Shown piece by piece: positions 43,653 to 51,569 of a stretch of DNA of 64,000 bases. The translations under genes and the position numbers were made by a program. Origin of the DNA: Microbacterium paraoxydans (GTDB taxonomy: Bacteria > Actinomycetota > Actinomycetes > Actinomycetales > Microbacteriaceae). Within the stretch, counting starts at the first letter, position 1; each line of letters opens with the position of its first letter. The notes under the pieces are model-generated. The model searched no databases. It was not told the origin of the DNA and saw nothing but the letters and a program-made list of their open reading frames with translations. The stretch covers positions 992,001 to 1,056,000 of the forward strand of contig NZ_LT629770.1 of the NCBI RefSeq assembly GCF_900105335.1, in the 5' to 3' direction.

Positions 43653-44629
43653 CGGCGAGTCCTCGGGTCGAGAACCCCGTAGAGGATGTCCACGAGGAAG
43701 TTGGCGATGAGCACGCTCACGGTGATCATCAGGAAGAGCGCCTGCATGAGCGGGTAGTCCTGCCCGATCACGGCGTTGAAGAGCAGGTAGCCGATGCCCG
43801 GGTAGCCGAACACCTGCTCGACGAGGATCGAGCCGCCCACCACGCCGCCGAGCGTGAGCCCGAAGCCGGTGAGGTTCGGCAGGATCGCGTTGCGGGCCGC
43901 GTACCGGAGGGCGATGGTGCGGCCGCGGAGGCCGTTCGCCTCGCCGAAGGTGATGTAGTCCTCGCCGAGCGTGTTGATCATCGCGTTGCGCATGCCGATG
44001 ATCCAGCCGCCGAGCGACGTGAGCAGGATCGTCAGCGCCGGAAGGAACGCGTGCCGGACGAGGTCGACGATGAAGTCCCAGGTGAATCCCGGGGTGGTCG
44101 TCGCCGAGTAGGCGCCGGTGGTCGGGAACCAGTGCAGCACGTAGCCGAGGAAGAACAGCAGCAGCAGCGCCGTCCAGAAGTACGGGAACGTGCTGAGGAA
44201 CGACCCGGTCAGCGTCGGCAGGGAGTCCAGCCAGGTGCCGCGCCGCCAGGCGGCCATCACGCCGATGAGGGTGCCGATCACGAAGGCGAGGATCGTGACG
44301 ATGCCGACGAGGCCGAGCGTGTAGGGCAGCGCGGTGGAGACCATGCTCGACACGGTCTGCGGGTAGAACGTGTACGAGACGCCGAAGTCGAGCCGGACGA
44401 CCTGGCCGAGGTAGGCCACGTACTGGTCCCACATCGAACCGGTCGGCACTCCGAGCTGCGCCTCGATCGCGGCGCGCGTGGCGTCCGAGACCGGACCGTT
44501 CTGGGAGAGCTTCGCGATCGCGGCGTCGGCGGGAGAGCCGGGCATGAGTCGCGGGAGGAAGAAGTTCAGGGTGATCGCGGCCCACAGGGTGAGCAGGAAC
44601 AGGCCGATCTTCTGGAGGACGTACTTCAC
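43649..44629 (-). CDS. ABC permease, OppB/DppB type
   Basis: A 326-residue permease with six helices. MKYVLQKIGLFLLTLWAAITLNFFLPRLMPGSPADAAIA is the family N-terminus. EDYITFGEANGLRGRTIALRYAARNAILPNLT is the coupling loop, and GGSILVEQVFGYPGIGYLLFNAVIGQDYPLMQALFL is typical of DppB. ATG 44629 overlaps the stop of the binding-protein gene (ATGA). It forms the channel with the OppC-like subunit. Confidence 0.95.
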   Translation of the reverse strand: MKYVLQKIGLFLLTLWAAITLNFFLPRLMPGSPADAAIAKLSQNGPVSDATRAAIEAQLGVPTGSMWDQYVAYLGQVVRLDFGVSYTFYPQTVSSMVSTALPYTLGLVGIVTILAFVIGTLIGVMAAWRRGTWLDSLPTLTGSFLSTFPYFWTALLLLFFLGYVLHWFPTTGAYSATTTPGFTWDFIVDLVRHAFLPALTILLTSLGGWIIGMRNAMINTLGEDYITFGEANGLRGRTIALRYAARNAILPNLTGFGLTLGGVVGGSILVEQVFGYPGIGYLLFNAVIGQDYPLMQALFLMITVSVLIANFLVDILYGVLDPRTRR

Positions 44630-46290
44630 TGGTCCCCTCCGTCCGTGCGCTTCAGGTGGGTGAAGATGCCCAGCGGCGCCGAATCGTAGTTCTGCGGGAT
44701 CATGTACGGATCGTCCGCGGAGGGCCAGCCGGTGAACTTCGCGTCGTTGAACAGGCCCCAGATCCCGCCGTAGTACAGGCCGATCACGGGGACCTGCTCG
44801 TAGACGATGCTCTGCAGCTCGTGCACGATCTCGGTCTGGCGGTCGGGATCGATCGTGGCGCGGTACTCCTCCAGCAGGGCGTCGGCCTCCGGGGAGCGGT
44901 AGCGCTCGAAGTTGTTGGTCGTGACCTCGCCGGCCGGCACGTAGAAGTCGCTGGAGAGCAGGCTGTTGTAGGCCTGGTACACGTCGCCGTTACCCATGCC
45001 GCCGATCGCCATCTCGAAATCGCCGGTGCCGATCGCGCTCTGATACCCGGCGGGCTGCGGGAGCTTGAGCGACACCTTGACGCCGACGTCCGCGAGCTGG
45101 CGCTGCACGGTCTGGGCGGCGCGCGTCCAGTCGGAGTATCCGTTGGCGGTGGTCAGCGAGAACGCGAGCTGCTCGCCGTCCGGGCCGACGAGCTGATCGC
45201 CCTGGAGGGTGTACCCGGACTCGGCGAACGCCGCCAGCGCGGCGTCGCGGTCCTGGGCGAGCATGCCCTGGTCCGGGATCTCCGGGTCGAGGTACTTCTC
45301 CTGGTTGGGCAGGATGAGGCCGGTCTGTCCGGCGGGCTGCATGTAGCCCTCGGAGGCGGTCTCGGCGATCTCCTCCCGGTCGAGCGCCAGCGCGATGCCG
45401 CGACGGACGTTCACGTCGTCGAACGGGGCGACCTCGAGGTTGGGCACGAGCGAGATGACGCCGCCCGGCGGGAACCACCAGGTGTTGTCGGGACTCGCCG
45501 CTCCCCAGGTGCCCTCGACGTCGGAGATGAAGGAGTAGGCCCAGTCGTAGCCGCGGGTCACGGTGTCGAGCTGGGTGTTCGTGGCCGGCAGGATGATGTG
45601 CTCGATCTCGATCTTGTCCGCCTGCCAGTAGTCCGGGTTGCGGTCCATCGAGTACTGCTGGTCGTTGTAGTTGCCGAGCACGAACGGGCCGGTGCCGACC
45701 GGCTCCTCGTTGCGCCAGGTGGCCGGGTCCTCCACGTCGGCCCACAGGTGCTCGGGCACGATCATGGTCTGCCCGAGGATCGACAGCGACGGCGCGTCCT
45801 CGCCCTGGAGGTGGAACACCACGTCGTCGCCGTCGACCTCGATGCGGTCGATGTGCTGCCATGCGCCCTTGATGTCGAGCGAAGGCTCGTCCTTGATGAG
45901 CTGGAACGTGAAGGCCACATCCTCCGGGGTGAGGGGCTCGCCGTCGCTCCACTCCACGCCGTCGCGGACCGTCATCACGATCGTGCGGGCGTCGGGCTGG
46001 GTCCACTCGGACGCGAGCCACGGGGTGAGCTCGCCGTCGAGCGGGTTCACGAGGATGAGCGGCTCGTAGATCCACCGCGACGCCGTCCGGGTGTTCGTGA
46101 GGTAAGGGTTGAAGTTCTGCGTGAAGAACGGGTTGCCCTTGTCGGCGTTGATGAGCATCGTGTCGTCGCCGATCGAGGGGTCGGGCTGCGAGCTGATCTG
46201 GATGCTGCAGCCGCTGAGCGCGACCGCTGCGGCCGCGAGCCCCACGACGGCGGCGCGGCGCCAGCGTCGGAAGGTGTGCGTCTCTGCCAC
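44626..46290 (-). CDS. Family-5 (OppA/DppA-type) substrate-binding lipoprotein
   Basis: A 554-residue extracytoplasmic binding protein. An Arg-rich signal ends in lipobox VALSGC. The SBP_bac_5 pattern is clear: YEPLILVNPLDGELTPWLASEWTQPDARTIVMTVRDGVEWSDGEPLTPEDVAFTF, then DDVNVRRGIALALDREEIAE, then NGYSDWTRAAQTVQRQLADVGVKVSLKL and the C-terminal YEQVPVIGLYYGG. First gene of a five-gene operon whose next three genes all overlap by ATGA. Start GTG 46290 has GAGG eight bases upstream. Predicted ligand: a beta-linked oligosaccharide, because the operon ends in a GH1 glucosidase; peptide transport cannot be excluded from sequence alone. Confidence 0.9.
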   Translation of the reverse strand: MAETHTFRRWRRAAVVGLAAAAVALSGCSIQISSQPDPSIGDDTMLINADKGNPFFTQNFNPYLTNTRTASRWIYEPLILVNPLDGELTPWLASEWTQPDARTIVMTVRDGVEWSDGEPLTPEDVAFTFQLIKDEPSLDIKGAWQHIDRIEVDGDDVVFHLQGEDAPSLSILGQTMIVPEHLWADVEDPATWRNEEPVGTGPFVLGNYNDQQYSMDRNPDYWQADKIEIEHIILPATNTQLDTVTRGYDWAYSFISDVEGTWGAASPDNTWWFPPGGVISLVPNLEVAPFDDVNVRRGIALALDREEIAETASEGYMQPAGQTGLILPNQEKYLDPEIPDQGMLAQDRDAALAAFAESGYTLQGDQLVGPDGEQLAFSLTTANGYSDWTRAAQTVQRQLADVGVKVSLKLPQPAGYQSAIGTGDFEMAIGGMGNGDVYQAYNSLLSSDFYVPAGEVTTNNFERYRSPEADALLEEYRATIDPDRQTEIVHELQSIVYEQVPVIGLYYGGIWGLFNDAKFTGWPSADDPYMIPQNYDSAPLGIFTHLKRTDGGDQ

Positions 46291-46370
46291 TGGATGACCT
46301 CATGTCGTCTCTGTCATGAAGGGCGCCCCGGGGGGTGGGGAGTCCTGCCGGCCGAAGCCGTACACCAGAT

Positions 46371-46384
46371 TGTAAGCGCATACA
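46371..46384. promoter_or_regulatory. LacI-type operator of the beta-glucoside operon
   Basis: TGTAAGCGCATACA, a palindrome with one mismatched pair around the central GCGC, 81 bases before the binding-protein start codon and close to the LacI-family gene upstream. The form fits LacI-family operators of glycoside operons (TGTAAGCGCTTACA-like). Confidence 0.7.
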
Positions 46385-46446
46385 TTTTGAATCGGCAACC
46401 CCGTGGTGAGCCAGGGGGTCCTCCGGGGAGGCGCGGTCGCGGCGAC

Positions 46447-47541
46447 TCAGGCCGGGCGCGTGGAGCTCTCGCGGAGGAGGATCTGGAGGGGCAGACGCGT
46501 CGTGAGCGGCGGGGCGTCCGGCTGCTCCAGCCGTCGCGCGAGCACCTGCACCGCCGCACGCCCGAGCTCGATCATCGGCTGCCGGATCGTGGTCAGTGGC
46601 GGCGACACCAGGGTCGCCGCCTCGATGCCATCGAACCCCGTGACGAGGACGTCGTCCGGCACCCGCACGCCCGCGGTTCGGAACACGTCCATCGCCCCGA
46701 GGGCCATCTGGTCGTTGGCGGCGATGAGAGCGGCGGGCACGCCATCACGCAGGAGGTCCTCCCCGGCCCTGCGACCGGAGGCCCGGGTGAAATCGCCCCG
46801 GAGCACGCGCACGGCTGCCGGGTCGCGCCCCGCCGCGGCGAGCGCGGTCGACACGCCCCCCCACCGCTGCTCGGCGTCGGGCGAGTCGGCCGGGCCGGCG
46901 AGGAACGCGATCTCCCCCTCCCCGACCTGGGACAGCACGTGGCGGGTCAGCTCCCCCATCGCCTCGACGTTGCTCACCGTGACGTGGTCGTAGGCATCGC
47001 CGCGCGGCGGGCCGGACAGCACGACCACCGGGATACGACGGGCCAGTCGGGCGAGCACGTCGTCCGGCACGCTGCGGGCGAGCACCATGAGCCCGTCCAC
47101 GCGGCCGGCCATGTCGCGGACGGTGGAGCGGTCGGGATCGTCGCGGCCGACGCCCACCATGAGCACGAACCCCTGCTTCCACGCCTCCAGCTCGGCGCCG
47201 CGGAGGACCTCGTCGAGGAACAGCATCGAGGAGTGCGGCGGGTCCTGGTCTTCCGACACCACCGTGAACGGCGGTCGGGCGGCGGCGGACAGCACGTCGA
47301 GGGGCGGAGCGTCCTCGGCGGCGTCGAATCCCGGGAAGTACAGCCCCAGCACCCCGGTCCGGCGTTCGGCGAGACCCCGCGCGCTCCCACTGGGGACGTA
47401 CCCCAGCGCGGAGACCGCGTCGAGCACCCGCTCCCGGGTCGCCGGACGGACGGCCTCCGGCGAGCGCAGCACCCGCGAGACGGTCGCGATCGACACTCCG
47501 GCGCGATCGGCGACGTCGTACACCGTCGCGGCCTTGCTCAC
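46447..47541 (-). CDS. LacI-family regulator of the beta-glucoside operon
   Basis: A 364-residue repressor directly upstream of the transporter operon. DNA-binding part: ATVYDVADRAGVSIATVSRVLRSPEAVRPATRERVLDAVSALGYVPSGSARGLAERRT. Core: LMVLARSVPDDVLARL, DHVTVSNVEAMGELTRHVL, ALIAANDQMALGAMDVFRTAGVRVPDDVLVTGFDGIEAATLVSPPLTTIRQP. GTG 47541 has GAGAGGAG five bases upstream. Upstream of the ribosome site lies a (GGTCCT)5 microsatellite and then a 108-bp minisatellite. It presumably binds the operator at 46371-46384. Confidence 0.93.
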   Translation of the reverse strand: MSKAATVYDVADRAGVSIATVSRVLRSPEAVRPATRERVLDAVSALGYVPSGSARGLAERRTGVLGLYFPGFDAAEDAPPLDVLSAAARPPFTVVSEDQDPPHSSMLFLDEVLRGAELEAWKQGFVLMVGVGRDDPDRSTVRDMAGRVDGLMVLARSVPDDVLARLARRIPVVVLSGPPRGDAYDHVTVSNVEAMGELTRHVLSQVGEGEIAFLAGPADSPDAEQRWGGVSTALAAAGRDPAAVRVLRGDFTRASGRRAGEDLLRDGVPAALIAANDQMALGAMDVFRTAGVRVPDDVLVTGFDGIEAATLVSPPLTTIRQPMIELGRAAVQVLARRLEQPDAPPLTTRLPLQILLRESSTRPA

Positions 47542-47559
47542 GCGGACTCCTCTCGTCGC

Positions 47560-47589
47560 GGTCCTGGTCCTGGTCCTGGTCCTGGTCCT
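47560..47589. repeat. Hexanucleotide microsatellite (GGTCCT)5
   Basis: Five perfect copies of GGTCCT, starting 19 bases upstream of the lacI start codon and directly ahead of its ribosome site. Copy-number change could alter promoter or leader spacing. Confidence 0.9.
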
Positions 47590-47649
47590 GTCAGCGTAGG
47601 ACAGTCTCTCCCGGTGCCCCCTCCCGCGCGCGGGCGCGGATTCCCGTCG

Positions 47650-47682
47650 GTGTCGCAGGGACGGGGCCAGAACCTGCGACAC
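47650..47682. terminator. Inverted repeat downstream of the methyltransferase
   Basis: GTGTCGCAG (47650-47658) and CTGCGACAC (47674-47682) form a perfect 9-bp stem with a 15-base loop. Its right arm is part of the first minisatellite unit. It may terminate the methyltransferase transcript. Confidence 0.4.
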
Positions 47683-47779
47683 GATGCGTATGTCCGACAC
47701 AGTGCAAATGTCCGACACAGTGCATATGTCCGACACGGTGCAGACCTGCAACGGGGTGCGGATCTGCGAGAGTGTGCCT
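47672..47779. repeat. 18-bp minisatellite, six units
   Basis: Units start at 47672, 47690, 47708, 47726, 47744 and 47762 with an exact 18-base period. The central units are ATGTCCGACACAGTGCAA and near copies; the outer ones are diverged. The motif GTGCGGATCTGCGA in unit 5-6 recurs (as GTGCGAATCTGCGA) upstream of the methyltransferase. It fills most of the 250-bp gap between the lacI start and the methyltransferase end. Confidence 0.88.
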
Positions 47780-47791
47780 GGACGCGGCGGG

Positions 47792-48448
47792 TCAGGAGCG
47801 GAGGGCGCGGAGGGCTCCGTGGGGGCGAGAACTGATCTCGCCGGCTTCGCGCTCGCGGGTCTCGGACCACTGCAGCTCGAGACCGGCCGCGGCGAGCAGC
47901 GGGGCCAGGGCCTCGGCGGTCCAGAAGAACGCGGGTGCGACGGCATGAGGGAAGACCGCCCGGGGTTCGCCGACGAAGTAGCCGAGGAGTAGTCCTCCGC
48001 CGGAGGCGAGCACCCGAGCGAACTCGGCGAATACGTCCGGGAGCTCGGCCGGAGGGGTGTGGATCACGGAATACCACGCGAGGACGCCGCCGACGGTGCC
48101 CGATGCCTGCGGCAGCGTCCGGAACGACCCGTGATGGAACGAGAGGTGCGGATACTGCACCCTCGCCCCGCGGATGAAGGCCGTGGAGAGATCGATCCCC
48201 TCGACGTCCCGCCCGGTTCCGAACTCTGCGCCGTCATCCCCGTGCAGGAAGGCCGTCCAGTGGCCGGGGCCGCACCCCGCGTCGAGCAGCCGTCCCGGGG
48301 TCTCGTCGCGCCACTTCCGGATGAGCTCTCGGTCACGGGGATCCGTCAGCCCCAGGTCTCCCGCGACCTCCCGGTACTCCTCAGCCCTCGCGTCGTAGGC
48401 GCGCGCGACCGAGTCCGCTCCCGCGGGAGGTCGCAGATCCGGGCTCAT
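47792..48448 (-). CDS. SAM-dependent class I methyltransferase
   Basis: A 218-residue methyltransferase from ATG 48448, or 247 from ATG 48535. ADSVARAYDARAEEYREVAGD leads into the SAM motif LLDAGCGPGHWTAFLHG. The acidic strand VEGIDLSTAFIRGARVQYP, the motif VGGVLAWYSVIHTPPAELPDVFAEFARVLASGGGLLLGYFVG and a C-terminal beta-hairpin complete the fold. Substrate unknown. Both candidate starts lie in an 87-base tandem duplication that repeats MSPDLRPPAG, so the start region itself is doubled. It lies downstream of rsmI on the same strand, and rsmI ends inside the repeat. Confidence 0.87.
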   Translation of the reverse strand: MSPDLRPPAGADSVARAYDARAEEYREVAGDLGLTDPRDRELIRKWRDETPGRLLDAGCGPGHWTAFLHGDDGAEFGTGRDVEGIDLSTAFIRGARVQYPHLSFHHGSFRTLPQASGTVGGVLAWYSVIHTPPAELPDVFAEFARVLASGGGLLLGYFVGEPRAVFPHAVAPAFFWTAEALAPLLAAAGLELQWSETREREAGEISSRPHGALRALRS

Positions 48449-48590
48449 GTCGCAGCCGTCCCCCGCATCCCTGCGACCGGAGTGCGAATCTGCGACCGAC
48501 TCCTGCCCCGCGGGAGGTCGCAGATCCGGGCTCATGTCGCAGCCGTCCCGCGGGTCACTGCGACCCCGGTGCGAATCTGCGACGGGGGTC
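48421..48590. repeat. 87-bp tandem duplication spanning the methyltransferase start
   Basis: Copy 1 starts at 48421 and copy 2 at 48508 (CCGCGGGAGGTCGCAGATCC in both). The period is 87 bases, or 29 codons, so both copies are in the same frame and each carries an ATG (48448 and 48535). Each copy includes GTGCGAATCTGCGAC. Copy 2 ends at the rsmI stop codon. Confidence 0.88.
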
Positions 48591-49410
48591 ACCGCGACCG
48601 GGCGGCGAGGGCCGCCTGATACAGATCCCGGGAGGACAAGCCCGTCAGGGCCGCGACCTCGGAGGCCGCCTCCTTCAGGCGGGTGCCGTCCGCGACCAGG
48701 GCCTGCACCTGGGCGAGGGCGTCCTCCGGGGAGGCGTCCCGCCGCGGCGCACCCTCGACGACCACCACGATCTCGCCCTTCACCCCGTCGGCGGCCCAGG
48801 CGGCGAGCTCGGACGCGGTGCCACGACGGACCTCCTCGTACAGCTTCGTCAGCTCCCGACACACGGCGATCCGGCGGTCCGCGCCGAAGGCGGCCCCCAT
48901 GTCGGTGAGGGTCGTCGCCAGGCGCGAGGGCGACTCGAAGAACACCATCGTTCGCGGCTCGGCGGCGAGGGCGGAGAGGGTCGCCCGGCGCTCCCCCGGC
49001 TTCCGCGGCAGGAACCCCTCGAAGGTGAAGCGATCCGTCGGCAGCCCCGAGATCGCCAGGGCCATGAGCACTGCGCTCGGCCCCGGGATCGCGGTCACCG
49101 TGACCCCCTGCGCCACCGCCTCGGCGACGAGGCCGTATCCCGGATCGCTCACGGTCGGCATGCCCGCATCGCTCAGCACCACGAGGTCGGTCTCCGCGGC
49201 GAGCGCGGCCAGCTCCGCGGCCTTCTGCTTCTCGTTGTGGTCGTGCAGCGCGATCAGCCGGGGCCGGTTGTCGATCTTGAGGGCCTGCAAAAGGCGCTGC
49301 GTCGTGCGGGTGTCCTCCGCGACGACGATCTCCGCGTTCTCCAGCACCTCCACGAGGCGCCGCGACGCATCGCCCAGGTTTCCGATCGGGGTCGCGGCGA
49401 GGATGATCAC
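48589..49410 (-). CDS. rsmI: 16S rRNA (cytidine1402-2'-O)-methyltransferase
   Basis: RsmI methylates the 2'-OH of C1402 at the ribosomal P site. The 273-residue protein has the tetrapyrrole-methylase fold: LAATPIGNLGDASRRLVEVL at the N-terminus, VVAEDTRTTQRLLQAL, LVVLSDAGMPTVSDPGYGLVAEAV and AIPGPSAVLMALAISGLPTDRFTFEGFLPRKPGER. The short C-terminal domain ends GLSSRDLYQAALA. Start GTG 49410 has TAAGCT six bases upstream (leaderless). It is divergent from pmt, the usual actinobacterial pairing. Confidence 0.95.
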   Translation of the reverse strand: MIILAATPIGNLGDASRRLVEVLENAEIVVAEDTRTTQRLLQALKIDNRPRLIALHDHNEKQKAAELAALAAETDLVVLSDAGMPTVSDPGYGLVAEAVAQGVTVTAIPGPSAVLMALAISGLPTDRFTFEGFLPRKPGERRATLSALAAEPRTMVFFESPSRLATTLTDMGAAFGADRRIAVCRELTKLYEEVRRGTASELAAWAADGVKGEIVVVVEGAPRRDASPEDALAQVQALVADGTRLKEAASEVAALTGLSSRDLYQAALAARSR

Positions 49411-49416
49411 CCGCCC

Positions 49417-49422
49417 AGCTTA
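49417..49422 (-). promoter_or_regulatory. -10 hexamer of a probable leaderless promoter (rsmI)
   Basis: TAAGCT on the minus strand ends 6 bases before GTG 49410. Confidence 0.5.
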
Positions 49423-49494
49423 GGCGCGGCCCCTTGGTGGACCCTCGAGACGGGACCGGAGCCGGCATACCGGGAGCGCAGAGCGGAGTGTGTC

Positions 49495-49500
49495 TAGGCT
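49495..49500 (+). promoter_or_regulatory. -10 hexamer of a probable leaderless promoter (pmt)
   Basis: TAGGCT ends 6 bases before GTG 49507; no ribosome site precedes the start. Confidence 0.55.
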
Positions 49501-49506
49501 GGACCG

Positions 49507-51060
49507 GTGACCGCGCCCGAGCCCCTCCTGCCCCTCCCCGAGGAGCGCCTCACGCGTTACGAGCGGCTCCGCGACCGTGTGCTGCAGGCGCCGGACTGGG
49601 GCCGGGCGATCGGCTGGCTGGCCCCGCTGCTGGTCACCGCTCTCGCGGCGGTCCTGCGCCTGGCGAACGTCGGCCACCCGCACCAGCTCGCCTTCGACGA
49701 GACCTACTACGTCAAGGACGCCTGGTCGCTGTGGAGTCTCGGCTACGAGGGGGTGTGGGGCGAGAACGCGAACGACGCCTTCGTCACCCTGCAGGAGCTC
49801 CCGCTGACGAACAAGGGCGCGTTCATCGTGCACCCGCCGCTCGGGAAGTGGCTCATCGCGCTCGGCATGGCCATCGGCGGCCCGGACAACAGCGCCGGCT
49901 GGCGTCTGGCGACGGCCCTCCTCGGTGCGGGATCGGTGCTGCTGGTGTTCCTCATCGCCCGGCGCCTGACCGGCTCGGTCGTGGCGGCGACCGTGGCCGG
50001 CACCCTCCTCGCGATCGACGGCCTCAGCATCGTGATGAGCCGGATCGCGCTGCTCGACGGCATCCTCACCTTCTTCGTGCTGCTGGGCGTGCTGTTCGTG
50101 CTCATCGACCGCCAGCGCACGATCCCGCTGCTCGAACGCCGGAACCCCGACGACGAGCACCCGCTGTGGGGACCGATCCTCTGGCGCCGTCCCTGGCTCG
50201 TCGCCGCGGGCCTCGCGCTCGGCGCCGCCTCGGCGGTGAAGTGGTCGGGGCTGTACGTGCTCGCGGGCTTCGGACTCTACGTCGTCATCACCGATGCCCT
50301 CGCCCGGCGCCGCGGCGGGGTCGTCGTGTGGCCGGCGTCCGCGGTCTTCCGCCAGGGGCCGGTGTCGTTCGTCCTCCTCGTCTTCCCCGCTCTCGCGGTG
50401 TACCTCGCGAGCTGGACCGGGTGGCTGGTGACGGCGAACGGCTACGACCGCGGCAGCGACCCGAACCCGCTCGTCGCCCTGTGGAACTACCACGAGGCGA
50501 TGCTCGGCTTCCACGTGGGCCTCACCCGCGGGCACCCCTACGCGAGCCCGGCCTGGGAGTGGCCGTTCCTGCTCCGCCCGACCGCGGTGTGGGTGGACAG
50601 CGATCCGACCGGCTGCGGCGTCGACCGCTGCATCGGCGTGATCTCGGCGATCCCCAACCCGCTCATCTGGTACGGCGGCGTCGCGGCCAGCGTGTACCTG
50701 CTCTACCGCCTCGTCCGCCGCTGGATCACGCGGCAGCCGGTCGGCCCGGCGCTCAGCCTGCCGCTCGTGGGGCTCGCGGTGACGTATCTGCCCTGGCTGA
50801 TGTTCCCCGACCGCACGATCTTCCAGTTCTACACGGTCGTGATGATGCCGTTCCTCGTGCTCGCGCTCACCGTCACGCTGCGGATCATCGCCGGGCGCCG
50901 GGAGGATCCGCTCCCGCGCCGCCAGTCGGGAGAGCGCACCGTCCTGATCTACCTCGGCGTCGTCGTCCTGGTCTCGGCGTTCTTCCTGCCGCTGTGGACG
51001 GGGATGAGCGTTCCCTACGACTTCTGGCGCCTGCACAACTGGCTGCCCGGCTGGGTCTGA
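49507..51060 (+). CDS. pmt: Polyprenyl-phosphate-mannose: protein mannosyltransferase (GT39)
   Basis: A membrane enzyme that O-mannosylates exported proteins on Ser/Thr during Sec export, using polyprenyl-phosphate mannose. The 517-residue protein has the catalytic loop AFDETYYVKDAWSLWSLGYEG with the Asp-Glu pair, IVHPPLGKWLIALGM, and about ten helices. ALLDGILTFFVLLGV and AAGLALGAASAVKWSGLYVL match GT39 family members. The C-terminal PYDFWRLHNWLPGWV is conserved. The gene is divergent from rsmI, as in mycobacteria and Streptomyces. The GTG start follows a TAGGCT hexamer. Confidence 0.94.
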   Translation: MTAPEPLLPLPEERLTRYERLRDRVLQAPDWGRAIGWLAPLLVTALAAVLRLANVGHPHQLAFDETYYVKDAWSLWSLGYEGVWGENANDAFVTLQELPLTNKGAFIVHPPLGKWLIALGMAIGGPDNSAGWRLATALLGAGSVLLVFLIARRLTGSVVAATVAGTLLAIDGLSIVMSRIALLDGILTFFVLLGVLFVLIDRQRTIPLLERRNPDDEHPLWGPILWRRPWLVAAGLALGAASAVKWSGLYVLAGFGLYVVITDALARRRGGVVVWPASAVFRQGPVSFVLLVFPALAVYLASWTGWLVTANGYDRGSDPNPLVALWNYHEAMLGFHVGLTRGHPYASPAWEWPFLLRPTAVWVDSDPTGCGVDRCIGVISAIPNPLIWYGGVAASVYLLYRLVRRWITRQPVGPALSLPLVGLAVTYLPWLMFPDRTIFQFYTVVMMPFLVLALTVTLRIIAGRREDPLPRRQSGERTVLIYLGVVVLVSAFFLPLWTGMSVPYDFWRLHNWLPGWV

Positions 51061-51088
51061 CCGACGGGCTGGCGGCCCCCGCGCCCTG

Positions 51089-51568
51089 TCAGGGGGTCTC
51101 GTCGGCCACGTGCTCCACGAGCGGGAGCACGCGACCGGAGAGGTGCGTGCGCATGGCGATGGAGGACGCGGTCCGCGCGACGCCCGGCACGAGGGCCACC
51201 CGGTCCAGCACCTCCTGGAGCCGCGTCGCATCGCGGGCGACGAGCCGGAGCTGCATGTCGCTCGCGCCCGTGACGGTGTGCATGTCGACGATCTCCAGCA
51301 CCGCGTCCGCGAGGGCGGTCGCGACGTCGTCGTGTCCGACCTTCTGATCGATCTCGACGAGGCAGAACGCCACGACGCCGTACCCGAAGCCGGCGGGGTC
51401 GATGCGCGGCACGATCGCCTCGATCACCCCGCCCTCGTGCAGGCGCGCGAGACGGCTGGTGGCCGTCCCCCGCGCGATGCCCAGCCGGCGTGCGCACTCC
51501 AGCAGGGGCAGCTGCGGCGACTCCGTCAGCAGCCGGATCAACGCGGCGTCGAGGCGGTCGATCCGCAC
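51089..51568 (-). CDS. Lrp/AsnC-family regulator
   Basis: A 159-residue regulator with an AsnC-type helix-turn-helix (RIDRLDAALIRLLTESPQLPLLECARRLGIARGTATSRLARLHEGGVI) and an RAM ligand-binding domain (YGVVAFCLVEI...LEIVDMHTVTGASDMQLRLVARD...GVARTASSIAM). GTG 51568 has AAGGAG four bases upstream and lies one base after the permease stop. Last gene of the aminotransferase-permease-regulator operon; it probably senses an amino acid handled by that operon. Direct repeats upstream of the operon promoter are candidate binding sites. Confidence 0.92.
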   Translation of the reverse strand: MRIDRLDAALIRLLTESPQLPLLECARRLGIARGTATSRLARLHEGGVIEAIVPRIDPAGFGYGVVAFCLVEIDQKVGHDDVATALADAVLEIVDMHTVTGASDMQLRLVARDATRLQEVLDRVALVPGVARTASSIAMRTHLSGRVLPLVEHVADETP

Positions 51569-51569
51569 G

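Noticed and set aside
47684..47992. Plus-strand ORF with MSDTVQ repeats
   Set aside because: It only reflects the 18-bp minisatellite and runs antisense into the methyltransferase; no ribosome site or domain.
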